Notes: generated from the sequence alone by a model not told the origin. A DNA stretch of 64,000 bases from Novosphingobium sp. PhB165 (GCF_004341845.1 NZ_SLVB01000002.1:1-64000); one strand, 5' to 3'; shown: positions 9,369 to 18,819, counted from the stretch's first letter. A program made the numbers and translations.

Positions 9369-9620
9369 ATGATGAACATTCCTTGGGACCAGCCTGCAAC
9401 GCTGATCGATCTGGACGGCAAGACGCCGGTGATCGGATCGATGCTCGAATGCGTGATGCACTTCGCGCTCTTCAAGCCTTTCGCCAAGGAGCAGGCGCGC
9501 ATCCTGCTGACGCGGCCCGTGTTTCGTGAAGGCCGCAAGACCCGTACCTGGGTTCTCAATCCCGACGAGATCCAGAAACTGGTCGAGCGCCTCAATGCCG
9601 AGAGGAAGGCGGCCCAGTAA
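9369..9620 (+). CDS. small conserved-looking hypothetical protein
   Basis: An 83-residue soluble protein that I do not recognise. It begins MMNIPWDQPATLIDLDG, has a hydrophobic middle (MLECVMHFALFKPF) and a basic, helical C-terminus with LNPDEIQKLVERLNAERKAA. There is no signal peptide or transmembrane segment. It is not an antisense shadow: no gene lies opposite it. It sits alone between the AraC gene and the convergent histone-deacetylase-like gene, 10 bp from the latter. Function unknown. Confidence 0.6.
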   Translation: MMNIPWDQPATLIDLDGKTPVIGSMLECVMHFALFKPFAKEQARILLTRPVFREGRKTRTWVLNPDEIQKLVERLNAERKAAQ

Positions 9621-9630
9621 GCGCGCGCGT

Positions 9631-10542
9631 TCAGGCCGTATCGCTCGCGCCAATCGTGGCGGACAGGGCGAGGATCGTGCGCGCGTGCCGCAAGGCCACG
9701 GCTTCACGGTCCGCGCCATAACCACCGCCCAGCGTACTCGCCAATGGAATGCCGCGCCGTTTCGCTTCTGTCGCCACAAAGCGATCGCGGTCCGCGAGGC
9801 CTTCGTCGGTCAGGGACAGCCGGCCAAGCTTGTCGTCCTTATGGGCATCGACGCCTGCCTGCAGCAGGATCAGTTCCGGCACGAAATGATCGAGGACCAT
9901 GGGCAGCGATCCGGCCAGAGCTTCCAGATAGTCCGCATCGTCGGTTGCATCGGGTAGTGCGACATCCAGCGATGAGCGCGCCTTGCGTGTCGGGAAGTTC
10001 TTCTCGGCATGAATGGAAAGCGTGAAGATGTCGCTGCGCCCTGCGGTCAGGGCCGCAGTGCCATCGCCCTGATGCACGTCAAGATCGAGGATCAGGATAC
10101 GCGAGACGTTACCCTCCTCGATCAGCCTGTTGGCGGCGAGCGCCAGATCATTGAACACGCAATAGCCCGCGCCGGTATCGGCCAGGGCGTGATGGCTGCC
10201 GCCGGCGGAATTTGCAGCATACCCGTGCTGCAGCGCGAGCTTCGCGGCAAGCCATGTTCCGCCGGGGGAGAGCTGCGATCGCCGGGAGATCCGTTCGTCG
10301 ATCGCAAAACCGATCCGGCGCTGCTTGGCCGCGGGCACCGTGCAACCGATGACTTCGTCGACATAGGCCGGGGCGTGGACAGCCTCGAGCCATTCTCTCG
10401 ACATGACTTCTGGCGCATGGACCGTCATAGCTACGCCGCTTTCGCCCAGCGCCCGCATCACCAGCGCATACTTGTCATGCGGGAAAGTGCCCGTGCGTTC
10501 GGCTTCGACCGCGTAACCGGGATGATGGACGACATGCAGCAT
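9631..10542 (-). CDS. histone deacetylase-like amidohydrolase
   Basis: A 303-residue zinc deacetylase of the arginase/deacetylase superfamily. [19 protein letters not shown] carries the catalytic His pair, [11 protein letters not shown] the first zinc Asp and His, and [11 protein letters not shown] the second Asp. Bacterial members are acetylpolyamine amidohydrolases, acetoin-utilisation proteins or acetyl-lysine deacetylases; which one applies cannot be told. [10 protein letters not shown] is the usual N-terminus, so start 10542 is used although the frame continues upstream. It is a single gene, convergent with the small protein at 9369 and divergent from the arsenic operon. Confidence 0.9.
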   Translation of the reverse strand: MLHVVHHPGYAVEAERTGTFPHDKYALVMRALGESGVAMTVHAPEVMSREWLEAVHAPAYVDEVIGCTVPAAKQRRIGFAIDERISRRSQLSPGGTWLAAKLALQHGYAANSAGGSHHALADTGAGYCVFNDLALAANRLIEEGNVSRILILDLDVHQGDGTAALTAGRSDIFTLSIHAEKNFPTRKARSSLDVALPDATDDADYLEALAGSLPMVLDHFVPELILLQAGVDAHKDDKLGRLSLTDEGLADRDRFVATEAKRRGIPLASTLGGGYGADREAVALRHARTILALSATIGASDTA

Positions 10543-10871
10543 GGCCTTGCAGGTAGAACGCCAAGACACACAGGTCGAGCAGCATTGCCGGGCGTAGGGA
10601 TCTGACAATTTCAGTGGGCGCCTTCCGCCATGGAAGGAGCAGGTCATGACTCTTGGCGGGTAAGGGGGAGGCATCGTTATCAGGCGAGAAGTCTACGCCT
10701 GGCTGTGGCTCTCTGCGGGACTTTCGAAAGCATGGGCATAGCTGCCGGGTCCGGTGTTCGATTCGGCCATTTTCATGGAAGACCGATGGCCCAACCGGGA
10801 AGGCTGTTGGATGTATCGGAAATAAACGATGGCTTGTTGACGAAATTAATTGCATCGGATAATTCCGATGA
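10543..10871. other. gap between deacetylase-like gene and arsR
   Basis: About 330 bp without a gene I can support. It must hold promoters for the leftward deacetylase gene and the rightward ars operon. The last 60 bp become AT-rich and contain the arsR operator candidates; the remainder shows no clear repeat or RNA structure. Confidence 0.5.
10815..10870. promoter_or_regulatory. ArsR operator candidates
   Basis: CATCGGA-TAAT-TCCGATG at 10853-10870 is a perfect palindrome ending one base before the arsR start at 10872. A partial copy, ATCGGAAATAAACGAT, lies at 10815-10830. AT-centred palindromes next to the start fit ArsR/SmtB autorepression: arsenite binding would release the repressor. Confidence 0.6.
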
Positions 10872-11201
10872 ATGGATATCGGTGACGCCCTCTCGATTCT
10901 CTCTGCCCTCGCGCACCCGACGCGCCTTGAAGCGTTTCGTCTGCTGATCCGGCACGAGCCTGACGGCCTATCGACCGGCGCACTGGTCGAAGCTTCTGAA
11001 CTGACGCAAAGCACATTCTCGACGCATCTGGCCGTGATGGCGAAGGCCGGGCTGGTGCTTTCCGAGAAGCGTGGTCGGCAACAAATCCAGCGGGCCAACC
11101 TCGACGCGCTGCGCGGACTGATGGTCTATCTGGCCAAGGATTGCTGCCAAGGTCGCGCCGAACTGTGCGAGCCGCTTCTGGCCGAACTTACCTGTTGTTG
11201 A
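10872..11201 (+). CDS. arsR: ArsR-family arsenic-responsive repressor
   Basis: A 109-residue winged-helix repressor. LSALAHPTRLEAFRLLI is the standard family N-terminus and ELTQSTFSTHLAVMAKAGLV the recognition region. The C-terminus is unusually cysteine-rich (DCC, then LCEPLLAELTCC). A C-terminal cysteine site is seen in some ArsR groups and would bind trivalent arsenic, in place of the CxCxxC motif in helix 3 of the E. coli type, which is absent here. There is no good Shine-Dalgarno, because the operator palindrome abuts the ATG; translation may be leaderless. It is the first gene of the ars operon, 10 bp before arsC. Confidence 0.92.
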   Translation: MDIGDALSILSALAHPTRLEAFRLLIRHEPDGLSTGALVEASELTQSTFSTHLAVMAKAGLVLSEKRGRQQIQRANLDALRGLMVYLAKDCCQGRAELCEPLLAELTCC

Positions 11202-11211
11202 AGAGGCAACG

Positions 11212-11625
11212 ATGACGGATATCGTGATCTACCATAACCCGCTTTGTGGGACCTCTCGCAATGCCCTGGCCATGATCCGCAATGCAGGCATCGAACCTCA
11301 TGTCGTCGAGTACCTGACGACGCCGCCAAGCCGCGCGCTGCTGGTGGAACTCATCGAGCGGGCCGGTATCACTCCGCGCGCCCTGCTGCGCGAGAAGGGC
11401 ACGCCTTATGCCGAACTGGGCCTCGGCGATGAGGCCTTGAGCGATGAGGTGCTGATCGATGCGATGATGGAGCATCCCGTGCTCATCAACCGTCCGCTGG
11501 TCGTGTCACCGATGGGCGTCAAGCTCTGTCGGCCGTCCGAAGAAGTGCTGGATTTGCTGCCGGCCGGGCAACGCAGTACTTTCGTCAAGGAAGACGGCGA
11601 AGTCGTGGAAGGAACCCGGCGATGA
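11212..11625 (+). CDS. arsC: arsenate reductase, glutaredoxin type
   Basis: A 137-residue ArsC. YHNPLCGTSRNAL contains the catalytic Cys12, and the conserved arginines that position arsenate occur in INRPLVV and KLCRPSEEV. It reduces arsenate to arsenite with glutathione and glutaredoxin. The length is normal for the family. ATG follows arsR by 10 bp with GAGGCAACG upstream. Its TGA overlaps the arsN start (ATGA), so the two are translationally coupled. Its product, arsenite, would normally be exported, but the pump gene downstream is only a remnant. Confidence 0.95.
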   Translation: MTDIVIYHNPLCGTSRNALAMIRNAGIEPHVVEYLTTPPSRALLVELIERAGITPRALLREKGTPYAELGLGDEALSDEVLIDAMMEHPVLINRPLVVSPMGVKLCRPSEEVLDLLPAGQRSTFVKEDGEVVEGTRR

Positions 11626-12158
11626 CTCTTTCGGTTCGCAGCGCAACGATCGACGATGGCCGGGCGATTGCCGACGTCTACGCGTATCATGTCCTGCATG
11701 GCACGGCGACTTACGAAGTGGTGCCGCCGACCGAGGCCGAGACCTTAGACAAGATACGGATGGTGACTGGCCGGAACTGGCCGTTCCTCGTCGCTTGCGA
11801 TGGACCGGATTTGGTGGGCTATGCCTACGCCACCCAGTTCCGCGATCGGCCCGCTTACGCCTATGCCTGCGAGAACAGCATCTACGTGGCGCACGACCGG
11901 CGCGGCGGCGGCATCGGCAAGCTGCTGCTCAAGGCCTTGCTGGAGGCCGCCGAAGCCTATGGCTTCCGGCAGATGGTCGCCGTCATTGGCGGTGCTGAAC
12001 CGATGTCCGTTGCTCTGCACGATACTTGCGGTTTCGAGCAGGTCGGCCGCCTGACGGGCATGGGATGGAAGGCCGGACGCTGGCTCGACACGGTTTACAT
12101 GCAGATCGCCTTGGGCGGCGGCACTGCGACCGCACCTGCCACTTCGGCAAAGGACTGA
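11622..12158 (+). CDS. arsN: GNAT acetyltransferase, ArsN/phosphinothricin type
   Basis: A 178-residue GNAT enzyme. The acetyl-CoA loop is [11 protein letters not shown], and the phosphinothricin-acetyltransferase hallmarks [11 protein letters not shown] and [29 protein letters not shown] are present, the latter given in part only. Characterised ArsN1 enzymes acetylate arsinothricin, an organoarsenical glutamate mimic, and the position inside an ars operon supports that role here over herbicide detoxification. The start overlaps the arsC stop. The C-terminal 15 residues ([14 protein letters not shown]) are an unstructured-looking extension. Confidence 0.88.
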   Translation: MTLSVRSATIDDGRAIADVYAYHVLHGTATYEVVPPTEAETLDKIRMVTGRNWPFLVACDGPDLVGYAYATQFRDRPAYAYACENSIYVAHDRRGGGIGKLLLKALLEAAEAYGFRQMVAVIGGAEPMSVALHDTCGFEQVGRLTGMGWKAGRWLDTVYMQIALGGGTATAPATSAKD

Positions 12159-12200
12159 AGGCCTGCCAGCATCGCCTATTGGCGCGGTCGCCGTTTCGGT

Positions 12201-12392
12201 GTGGCGCGGTGCGTTGCCGTCCCTTCGGCCCTGATCGATCCCTCCAATTTCTTCGAACGGGCTTTGGCCGCTGCCATCAGCCTCTTTGGCTTCAATTCCG
12301 ACGCCCTGCTGGTGGAAGCACCGGTGATCCCGTCGATCGCCGCCTTGGTGGAGCGGACTTGTCCCTGGTACGAGAAAGGTATCCCCGCATGA
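12201..12392 (+). pseudogene. acr3-type arsenite efflux pump remnant
   Basis: A 63-codon frame whose central part, [19 protein letters not shown], then [21 protein letters not shown], matches the last transmembrane region and tail of Acr3/ArsB-type arsenite permeases. In intact proteins GFNS is followed by about ten residues resembling GAALATVVGVL before the VEVPVM segment; most of these are missing, so there is an internal deletion as well as loss of roughly 300 N-terminal residues. Its TGA still overlaps the arsH ATG, keeping the original operon junction. It cannot encode a working 10-helix carrier. Confidence 0.72.
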
Positions 12393-13108
12393 GACTACGC
12401 GAACTCACCGCCCCCGATCATCTTCCTGCCTTGGACAAGGCCTTCGCGCTGGCGCGTCCCGCCAGCGGCCTTGGCCCGGACCAACCGCCGCCGCGCATCC
12501 TGCTGCTATACGGCTCGCTGCGAGAGCGCTCGTTCTCGCGCCTCGCCGTGGAGGAGGCGGCTCGGTTGCTGCAATTCTTCGGCGCGGAGACGCGGATCTT
12601 CGATCCTGGCGACCTGCCACTGCCCGACCAGGTGGCGGGAGACGATCACCCGGCCGTCCACGAACTGCGCGAACACGCGCTCTGGTCGGAAGGAATGGTC
12701 TGGTGCAGCCCGGAACGGCACGGCCAGATCAGCGGCATCATGAAGACGCAGATCGATCATCTGCCGCTCCAGATGCGCGGCATGCGGCCGACGCAGGGAA
12801 GAACGCTTGCAGTCATGCAGGTGTCCGGCGGCTCGCAATCCTTCAATGCCGTGAACTCGCTGCGCCTGCTGGGGCGCTGGATGCGGATGTTCACGATCCC
12901 CAATCAGTCTTCGGTGGCGATGGCCTACAAGGAGTTCGACGAGGATGGGCGGATGCGGGCGTCGAGCTATTACGAGCGCATCGTCGATGTGATGGAAGAA
13001 CTGGTGCGCTTCACGGTGCTGATGCGCCCGCACGCAGCGCAACTTGTCGACCGGTACTCGGAGCGCAAGGAAGCGGGAATTCCGGTCGCTGCTGCTGCCG
13101 ATCGATGA
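12389..13108 (+). CDS. arsH: ArsH, NADPH-dependent FMN organoarsenical oxidase
   Basis: A 239-residue flavoprotein. [17 protein letters not shown] is the phosphate-binding loop for FMN, and [21 protein letters not shown] and [15 protein letters not shown] are ArsH signatures. It oxidises trivalent organoarsenicals such as methylarsenite to less toxic pentavalent forms. ATG 12389 overlaps the stop of the acr3 remnant, with AAAGG upstream. With ArsC and ArsN it suggests the operon now handles arsenic chemically. The frame extends upstream into arsN but only as a shadow. Confidence 0.93.
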   Translation: MRLRELTAPDHLPALDKAFALARPASGLGPDQPPPRILLLYGSLRERSFSRLAVEEAARLLQFFGAETRIFDPGDLPLPDQVAGDDHPAVHELREHALWSEGMVWCSPERHGQISGIMKTQIDHLPLQMRGMRPTQGRTLAVMQVSGGSQSFNAVNSLRLLGRWMRMFTIPNQSSVAMAYKEFDEDGRMRASSYYERIVDVMEELVRFTVLMRPHAAQLVDRYSERKEAGIPVAAAADR

Positions 13109-13233
13109 GGCTGATGGCGATCGTTCGTTTCGTCCTGTTTCTGCTTCATGGGACCGTCGCGAGGTGAAGGAGCGACTTCTCCGGGCAACCAACGATGAGT
13201 GGATTCGTTAGGTCAGCACAGAGGAGAAAAACC

Positions 13234-13527
13234 ATGAAAATCGTATTTGTCGCGGCGCTGGCTGCCGCGCTCGGGTCTTCTGTTGCCTACGCGCAATCGC
13301 ACAATCCGGCGGTCAAGGATCCTACCGTCGCGACCACGAACCACGCTGCGAAGGGGCACAACTCCTTCACGGAAGACCAGGCTCGTGGGCGTATTGCCAA
13401 GGCCGGATACACGAACATCGGCAAGCTTACGAAAAACGAAAATGGCATCTGGCAGGGCAAGGCCATGAAGCATGGCAAGTCCGTGACGGTCGCTCTTGAT
13501 TACAAGGGTAACGTCACCGTTCACTGA
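13234..13527 (+). CDS. small secreted PepSY-like protein
   Basis: A 97-residue exported protein. MKIVFVAALAAALGSSVAYAQ is a good Sec signal peptide with cleavage after AYA. The mature part contains one PepSY/YpeB-like alpha-beta unit: EDQARGRIAKAGYTNIGKL, then ENGIWQGKAMKHGKSVTVAL. Such domains are thought to inhibit or chaperone periplasmic proteins. GAGGAG lies just upstream of ATG 13234. The next gene starts 24 bp later, so the two probably form a stress-related operon. The partner is unknown. Confidence 0.75.
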   Translation: MKIVFVAALAAALGSSVAYAQSHNPAVKDPTVATTNHAAKGHNSFTEDQARGRIAKAGYTNIGKLTKNENGIWQGKAMKHGKSVTVALDYKGNVTVH

Positions 13528-13551
13528 ACCTGACCAGCGCGGAGAATGATC

Positions 13552-14163
13552 ATGACAAAGACAATCACTCGTCTCTTCGACAATTATGCGGATGCTGCAG
13601 AGGCAATCCGTGAGCTTGAAAGCATTGGCGTGCCCCGTGACGACATCAGTGTCATTGCCAACAATGTGCATGGCGAACATGTGCACGAGGGCGTGACTGA
13701 AGGCGGGGCGGTCGCCGCAGGCACGTCCGCCGGTGCGGTGCTGGGCGGTGCAGGCGGCGTCCTGGCAGGGTTGGGAATGCTCGCCATTCCCGGGCTGGGT
13801 CCGATCGTCGCAGCGGGCTGGTTGGCTGCTGCCGCTGTCGGCGCAGGCGTGGGTGCGGTTGGCGGTGCAGCGGCGGGCGGCATTGTCGGTGCACTCAAGC
13901 ATGCGGGACACTCGGATGAAGAAGCGCAGATATATTCCGAGGGCGTAAGGCGCGGCGGGGTACTGCTGAGTGCAAAGGTGAACGACGCGGAGGTCGCTCG
14001 GGCCAATGCCGCCGTCGATACGGTGGGTTCCGTCGATATCGCGGCGCGCGGCGCCCGCTATCGAGAGTCCGGTTGGACCCGCTTCGACGAGAATGCTCCT
14101 GTCTACTCGGCCGAAGAGGTTGAGCAGGAGAGGGTGCGCTACGGGCTGACGCCCCGGTACTGA
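13552..14163 (+). CDS. YflT-like general stress protein
   Basis: A 203-residue protein. The N-terminal 45 residues (TKTITRLFDNYADAAEAIREL, then ESIGVPRDDISVIAN) match the general-stress YflT domain. A long glycine/alanine-rich hydrophobic middle (about residues 55-115, GGAVAAGTSAGAVLGG and similar) could insert in a membrane like a glycine-zipper. The tail SEGVRRGGVLLSAKVNDAEVARA is a second conserved part of these proteins. ATG 13552 is preferred over 13546 for spacing to GGAG. It is followed by a strong hairpin and then by katE, so the neighbourhood fits oxidative or general stress. Confidence 0.8.
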   Translation: MTKTITRLFDNYADAAEAIRELESIGVPRDDISVIANNVHGEHVHEGVTEGGAVAAGTSAGAVLGGAGGVLAGLGMLAIPGLGPIVAAGWLAAAAVGAGVGAVGGAAAGGIVGALKHAGHSDEEAQIYSEGVRRGGVLLSAKVNDAEVARANAAVDTVGSVDIAARGARYRESGWTRFDENAPVYSAEEVEQERVRYGLTPRY

Positions 14164-14207
14164 TCGGCGCCAGTCGCGCCCACATAGCGCATAATCTTCC
14201 AGTCTGA

Positions 14208-14240
14208 CGGCAGCTCGCTTCGCGGAGAGGCGAGCTGCCG
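14208..14240 (+). terminator. hairpin after YflT-like gene
   Basis: CGGCAGCTCGC (14208-14218) pairs perfectly with GCGAGCTGCCG (14230-14240) around an 11-base loop. There is no T-run, so it may be a Rho-independent-like stop or a transcript-stabilising hairpin. Confidence 0.55.
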
Positions 14241-14423
14241 ACTCTATGTGCCCAGAGTAGGCGCATGCATGCCGGTCAGCGCGTTTGTACGTATCGTCGT
14301 TCTGGGGCTCGGGCACGACGAGGCGAGGGGGCGCAGGGGAACGGCGACGCAGGCGGGGCGCTTCATTAGACAGGTTCGCCGGCCGTTTCGGCTTCGGCCG
14401 CCTTTTCCTCAGGAGTTGTCGCA

Positions 14424-16574
14424 ATGTCTTCCCCGAAGGACGATCGCACCCCAGCCGCCGATAACGCACGCGAAGCCATCCGTCCCGGCAGCGGTCGGAA
14501 TGAACCCCGTGAGAGTGCTGGAAATGGCGGCGAACTGCACCAGGAGGTCGCCGGGGCAAGCAGCGATCCCGCGTCATTTCTGACCGACAATTTCGGGCAT
14601 CGCATTGCGGATAACCAGAACAGCCTGCGTGCGGGGGAGCGCGGCCCGTCGCTGCTGGAAGATTTCGTTCTGCGCGAAAAGATCTTCCATTTCGACCATG
14701 AGCGTATTCCCGAACGCATCGTCCACGCGCGTGGGTCCGGGGCGCACGGCGTGTTCGAGTGCACGCGCGCCATTCCTGAAATCACCAAGGCGTCGATCTT
14801 TCAGAAGAAGGGCGCGACATGCCCGGTCTTCGTCCGTTTCTCGACCGTCGCCGGCGGCGCGGGATCGGTCGACACGCCTCGCGATGTGCGTGGTTTCGCG
14901 GTCAAATTCTACACCGAGACGGGCAACTGGGACTTGGTGGGCAACAACATCCCGGTCTTCTTCATCCAGGATGCCATGAAGTTCCCGGATCTGGTCCATT
15001 CGGTGAAGATGGAGGCGGATCGCGGCTATCCGCAAGCGGCATCGGCGCATGATACCTTCTGGGACTTCGTCTCGCTGATGCCGGAATCGCTGCACATGAT
15101 CATGTGGGCCATGTCCGACCGGGCGATTCCCCGTTCCTTTCGAATGATGGAAGGTTTCGGCGTGCACACCTTCCGCTTCGTCAACGAAAGCGGAGAGGGC
15201 AAGTTCGTCAAGTTCCATTGGCGGCCTGTACTGGGCATGGAATCGCTGGTCTGGGACGAGGCGGTGAAGATCGCCGGTGCCGATCCCGATTTCCACCGGC
15301 GCGACTTGTTCGAAGCGATTGCCGGTGGCGGGTTCCCCGCCTGGGATCTGGGCGTGCAGGTCTTCGACGAGGAATGGGCCGCTGGGCAGCCTTACGACGT
15401 GCTCGATGCGACGAAGCTGATCCCTGAAGAGGAGATTCCGCTGCAAGTGGTCGGCAGGCTCACGCTCAACCGCAATGTCGACAATTTCTTCGCCGAAACC
15501 GAGCAAGTGGCCTTCTTGCCCAGCAACGTGATCCCCGGCATCGATTTCACCAACGATCCGCTGTTGCAAGGCCGCCTGTTCTCTTATCTGGACACCCAGA
15601 AATCGCGGCTGGGTACAACCAACTTCCACCAGATCCCCATCAATGCGCCCAAGTGCCCGTTCCACAATTTCCAGCGCGACGGCATGATGCAGACTCTGGT
15701 GCCCACCGGGCGCGCCAATTACGAACCGAACAGTCTGGCGCAAGCGGGAGAGGATGCTGGCCCCCGCGCGTGCGCGGACACTGGTTTCGTCAGCTTCCCC
15801 GAAAATGCCGAACGTAACGACCCGGCCGAAAAGCTGCGCATCCGCGCGGAGCTGTTTGCGGATCATTACAGTCAGGCTGCGCTGTTCTATCACTCGCAGA
15901 CTGAAAATGAGCAGGCGCACATCGCCTCGGCCATCGTCTTCGAACTGTCGAAAGTTGCTATCCCGCATATTCGCGAGCGCGTGGTCGCCCGCCTGCGCAA
16001 CGTCGACGAGGATCTGGCAAAGCGGGTGGCCGCAGGATTGGCTATCGATCTGCCCAAAAAAGCCAAGGCGGCCCGCGAGCCGATAGCGATGAACCCATCG
16101 GACGCCCTTTCGATCCAGAAGAAAGCGCTCGACACGCTGGAGGGCCGCAAGATCGGCATTCTGTTCGCCGAAGGATCGGACAAGGCCGCGATCGATGCTC
16201 TCAAGGCGCAAATAGAGAAAGCGGGCGGCACGGCGTTTCTTGTCGCGCCGAAGGTCGGAGGGATCGCCGTGAAGGGCGGCACGCTGAAGGCCGATGGCCA
16301 GTTGGCCGGTTCGCCCTCGGTCGTGTTCGATGCCGTCGCCTCGATCCTGATGCCGGAGGCGGCAGAGAAATTGGCGGAGCAAGGCGCAGCCGTGCAATGG
16401 TTCATGGACGCTTACGGCCACTGCAAGACGATTGCCCATTGCCCCGGGACGCAAGTGATCCTCGACAAGGCCGGCGTCGAGAAGGATGACGGCGTCGTGC
16501 CGGTGGAGGATTTCGCCAAAGTCGGTGCGAAGCGGCACTGGGCGCGCGAAGCGAAACTGCGCGATCTGGCGTGA
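14424..16574 (+). CDS. katE: large-subunit catalase (KatE/HPII type)
   Basis: A 716-residue clade 2 haem catalase. The catalytic His is His101 ([11 protein letters not shown]) and the catalytic Asn is Asn174 in VGNNIPVFF, spaced 73 apart as in HPII. The proximal haem Tyr is in [14 protein letters not shown]. The extra C-terminal flavodoxin-like domain (from about residue 570, [21 protein letters not shown]) separates it from small-subunit catalases. It decomposes hydrogen peroxide in the cytoplasm. Its GTGA overlap with the next gene indicates translational coupling to an FAD oxidoreductase, which may itself produce peroxide. Confidence 0.96.
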   Translation: MSSPKDDRTPAADNAREAIRPGSGRNEPRESAGNGGELHQEVAGASSDPASFLTDNFGHRIADNQNSLRAGERGPSLLEDFVLREKIFHFDHERIPERIVHARGSGAHGVFECTRAIPEITKASIFQKKGATCPVFVRFSTVAGGAGSVDTPRDVRGFAVKFYTETGNWDLVGNNIPVFFIQDAMKFPDLVHSVKMEADRGYPQAASAHDTFWDFVSLMPESLHMIMWAMSDRAIPRSFRMMEGFGVHTFRFVNESGEGKFVKFHWRPVLGMESLVWDEAVKIAGADPDFHRRDLFEAIAGGGFPAWDLGVQVFDEEWAAGQPYDVLDATKLIPEEEIPLQVVGRLTLNRNVDNFFAETEQVAFLPSNVIPGIDFTNDPLLQGRLFSYLDTQKSRLGTTNFHQIPINAPKCPFHNFQRDGMMQTLVPTGRANYEPNSLAQAGEDAGPRACADTGFVSFPENAERNDPAEKLRIRAELFADHYSQAALFYHSQTENEQAHIASAIVFELSKVAIPHIRERVVARLRNVDEDLAKRVAAGLAIDLPKKAKAAREPIAMNPSDALSIQKKALDTLEGRKIGILFAEGSDKAAIDALKAQIEKAGGTAFLVAPKVGGIAVKGGTLKADGQLAGSPSVVFDAVASILMPEAAEKLAEQGAAVQWFMDAYGHCKTIAHCPGTQVILDKAGVEKDDGVVPVEDFAKVGAKRHWAREAKLRDLA

Positions 16575-17803
16575 GCGCTGCCATTCCCCTCACCGAAGCG
16601 CGCGATCTGCGGACCGGCAGAGTGCCATGGCGCGAAAGTGACTGGCGCTCTCCTCCCGCTTCTCCGCTGCCCGCCACGGACGTCGATATCGCGATCCTTG
16701 GCAGCGGGATCATGGGCTCCGTCCTCGCCGAGAGGCTGGCGCGCGGCGGGCGAACGGTTGCCCTGTGCGATCGGCGCCCGCCGGCAACCGGCAGCACCGC
16801 CGCTTCCACCGCCCAGATCATGTGGGCCATGGACGTGCCCCTGATCTCGCTTGCGCGCGAGGTGGGCGAAGAGGAAGCGGCAATTCGCTGGCGGCGCGTA
16901 TTCGCCGCAGTCGAGCGTTTCGGCACGCATCTCGATGGGCTGGACGCATCGCTGAAGACCGATGGCCCCACCGTATATCTGGCTGGCGGACTGCTCGATT
17001 CCAGCGGCCTTGAAGCCGAGGCAGGGCTTCACCGGCAGCACGGCCTCCCGTCCGAGTTTCTCCCCGCCGCAGCGGTGGCGGAACGGTTCGGCATAGCGCC
17101 GCGGGCGGGGATCGTTTCGACCGGCACTTATGCCATCGACCCGGTTCGAACCTGTCACGCCCTGCTGGCGCGCGCGCAGGCGCATGGATGCACGTTGAGC
17201 TATCCCGTGGACATTGTCGCCCTTCATCCCTCCACCCGGGGCGTCGAATTGGAAACGGCGGAAGGTCACAGGTTCACGGCAAAAGACGTGATCCTTGCCA
17301 CCGGATACGAACGAGCAAGGCTGTTCCTGCCGCCAGCCTTCTCTCTGCTCTCCACTTACGTCATCGCCACAAGACCCGGCGTCGCGCCGTTATGGGCCGA
17401 AGATGCGATGATCTGGGAAGCGAACGATCCCTATCTCTATGTCCGCTCATGCAGCGAGGGCCGGATCATTGCCGGCGGCGAGGACGTGGACTTTTCCCAG
17501 GCCGAAACGCGGGACGATCTGCTGGAAGCCAAGGCAGGCAAGATTGCGGCACGGCTGGCCGCCACGCTGGGATGCGAACAGATCGACTGGGATTGCGCCT
17601 GGACGGCTACCTTCGGCAGTTCCCCGGATGGGCTGCCTGCAATCGGTCCCGTGCAATCGATGGAACACGTCTGGATAGCCGCGGGTTTCGGCGGCAACGG
17701 CATCGCCTTTGCGGCGCTCGCGGCCGAACTGCTCGAAACCGCGCTGGCCGGAAATCGGGATCGGGATGCGCGGTGTTTCGATCCCTATCGCTTTCGGGAT
17801 TGA
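16571..17803 (+). CDS. FAD-dependent oxidoreductase, DAO family
   Basis: A 410-residue flavoprotein of the D-amino-acid oxidase/glycine oxidase fold. VDIAILGSGIMGSVLAERLA is the GxGxxG FAD-binding loop at about residues 38-57, and the C-terminal FAD motif is HVWIAAGFGGNGIAFAALAA. Family members oxidise secondary or primary amines, usually giving hydrogen peroxide. It starts with GTG inside the katE stop (GTGA). Coupling a peroxide-forming oxidase to a catalase is sensible, but the substrate is unknown. It ends 14 bp before a convergent AraC gene. Confidence 0.88.
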   Translation: MSAAIPLTEARDLRTGRVPWRESDWRSPPASPLPATDVDIAILGSGIMGSVLAERLARGGRTVALCDRRPPATGSTAASTAQIMWAMDVPLISLAREVGEEEAAIRWRRVFAAVERFGTHLDGLDASLKTDGPTVYLAGGLLDSSGLEAEAGLHRQHGLPSEFLPAAAVAERFGIAPRAGIVSTGTYAIDPVRTCHALLARAQAHGCTLSYPVDIVALHPSTRGVELETAEGHRFTAKDVILATGYERARLFLPPAFSLLSTYVIATRPGVAPLWAEDAMIWEANDPYLYVRSCSEGRIIAGGEDVDFSQAETRDDLLEAKAGKIAARLAATLGCEQIDWDCAWTATFGSSPDGLPAIGPVQSMEHVWIAAGFGGNGIAFAALAAELLETALAGNRDRDARCFDPYRFRD

Positions 17804-17817
17804 GCCAGCGTCCTGTC

Positions 17818-18723
17818 CTAATCCATCTCCCCGAGATGCAGACGCATCCATTTCGCTTCCTCGCTCGCGCTGCGATGGAAATGGCGCTTGAATTCCCGGC
17901 TGAACTGGGCCGGGCTGGCATAGCCGACTTCAGCGGCAATCGTGGCAATCGATCCTTTGCGCCGCGCAATCATCAGCCGGGCCTCATGCAGCCGCAGGGC
18001 CTTGATGTACTGGATCGGCGTGTTGCCGGTGAGCGCCTTGAAATCGGCGTGATAGGACGGAACGCTCATGCCGGCCGATGCGGCAAGCTGCGGCACCGAT
18101 AACCCTTCGTTGTAGCGTTCGCGAATGAGGGTCAGGCTCTGCACGATCCGGTCTGCTTTGTCATGGCGTCGAAGCGCTGCCATCACCGAACCACCCTGAG
18201 GGCCCACCAGCACGCGGTAATGCAACTCGCGCAGCAGACCCGAGCCGAGAATGGCGAGTTCCTCCGCATCCCCAAGGGCGCGAAGCAAGCGACCGAGGAC
18301 ATCCCGGATCGGCGGTGCCATCGGGCTGGAGACAAGACTGCGAGCCCGCACTTTGTCGTCGCGATCAGCCTTTCCATCGAGCGCGGTCACGATCTCGGCG
18401 GCAAGATGCAGGTCGAAATCGAGATAGATGGCGAGCAGGGGGTGTTCGGGACTGGCTTGCGAGGCCATCCGGAACGGCACGGGAACCGAGACGGCAAGGT
18501 AATGGTCGGCATCGTAGCGGTAGATCTCGCCATTGACGAAGCCCTGCTTGGACCCTTGCAGCACGAACACTGCCCCGGGCCGGTAGAGTACGGGCACGTC
18601 TTCGAGGATCGCTTCGGACCGCAGAATGCGGACGCCGGGCAAAGGCGTGGCGTTATAGCCGTGCTGCGGTGCGAGTTCGGCGGCAAGCGTGGGTAACGTA
18701 GACTGCGTGGACGGTGATTTCAT
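17818..18723 (-). CDS. AraC-family transcriptional regulator
   Basis: A 301-residue regulator of the same AraC_N architecture as those at 93 and 8370. The effector domain starts PGVRILRSEAILEDVPVLY; the two helix-turn-helix motifs contain SAGMSVPSYHADFKALTG and YASPAQFSREFKRHFHRS. ATG 18723 aligns its conserved parts with its relatives; an in-frame ATG at 18777 is the alternative. It is divergent from an SDR (18820), the same arrangement as two other pairs. ATAGGATTGGGCAAGG overlaps its start and differs by one base from the motif at 1046-1061. Confidence 0.88.
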   Translation of the reverse strand: MKSPSTQSTLPTLAAELAPQHGYNATPLPGVRILRSEAILEDVPVLYRPGAVFVLQGSKQGFVNGEIYRYDADHYLAVSVPVPFRMASQASPEHPLLAIYLDFDLHLAAEIVTALDGKADRDDKVRARSLVSSPMAPPIRDVLGRLLRALGDAEELAILGSGLLRELHYRVLVGPQGGSVMAALRRHDKADRIVQSLTLIRERYNEGLSVPQLAASAGMSVPSYHADFKALTGNTPIQYIKALRLHEARLMIARRKGSIATIAAEVGYASPAQFSREFKRHFHRSASEEAKWMRLHLGEMD

Positions 18724-18761
18724 AGGATTGGGCAAGGATCTCAGAGGAAGCGCAATTGGGC
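18722..18761. promoter_or_regulatory. candidate AraC operator, shared motif
   Basis: ATAGGATTGGGCAAGG (18722-18737) matches 15 of 16 bases at 1046-1061. ATTGGGC recurs at 18727-18733 and 18755-18761 in direct orientation, 28 bp apart. Its location between a divergent AraC/SDR pair suggests an operator. The spacing differs from the 21 bp of the first pair. Confidence 0.45.
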
Positions 18762-18819
18762 GCTGCTCCGACAACATACTATCTGACAAGCCGTAAATCC
18801 GATCAAGCAGAGAACAGCC

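Noticed and set aside
14574..16538. A 654-codon open frame antisense to katE.
   Set aside because: It mirrors a clear catalase; its composition is the typical antisense shadow of a GC-rich gene and contains no domain.
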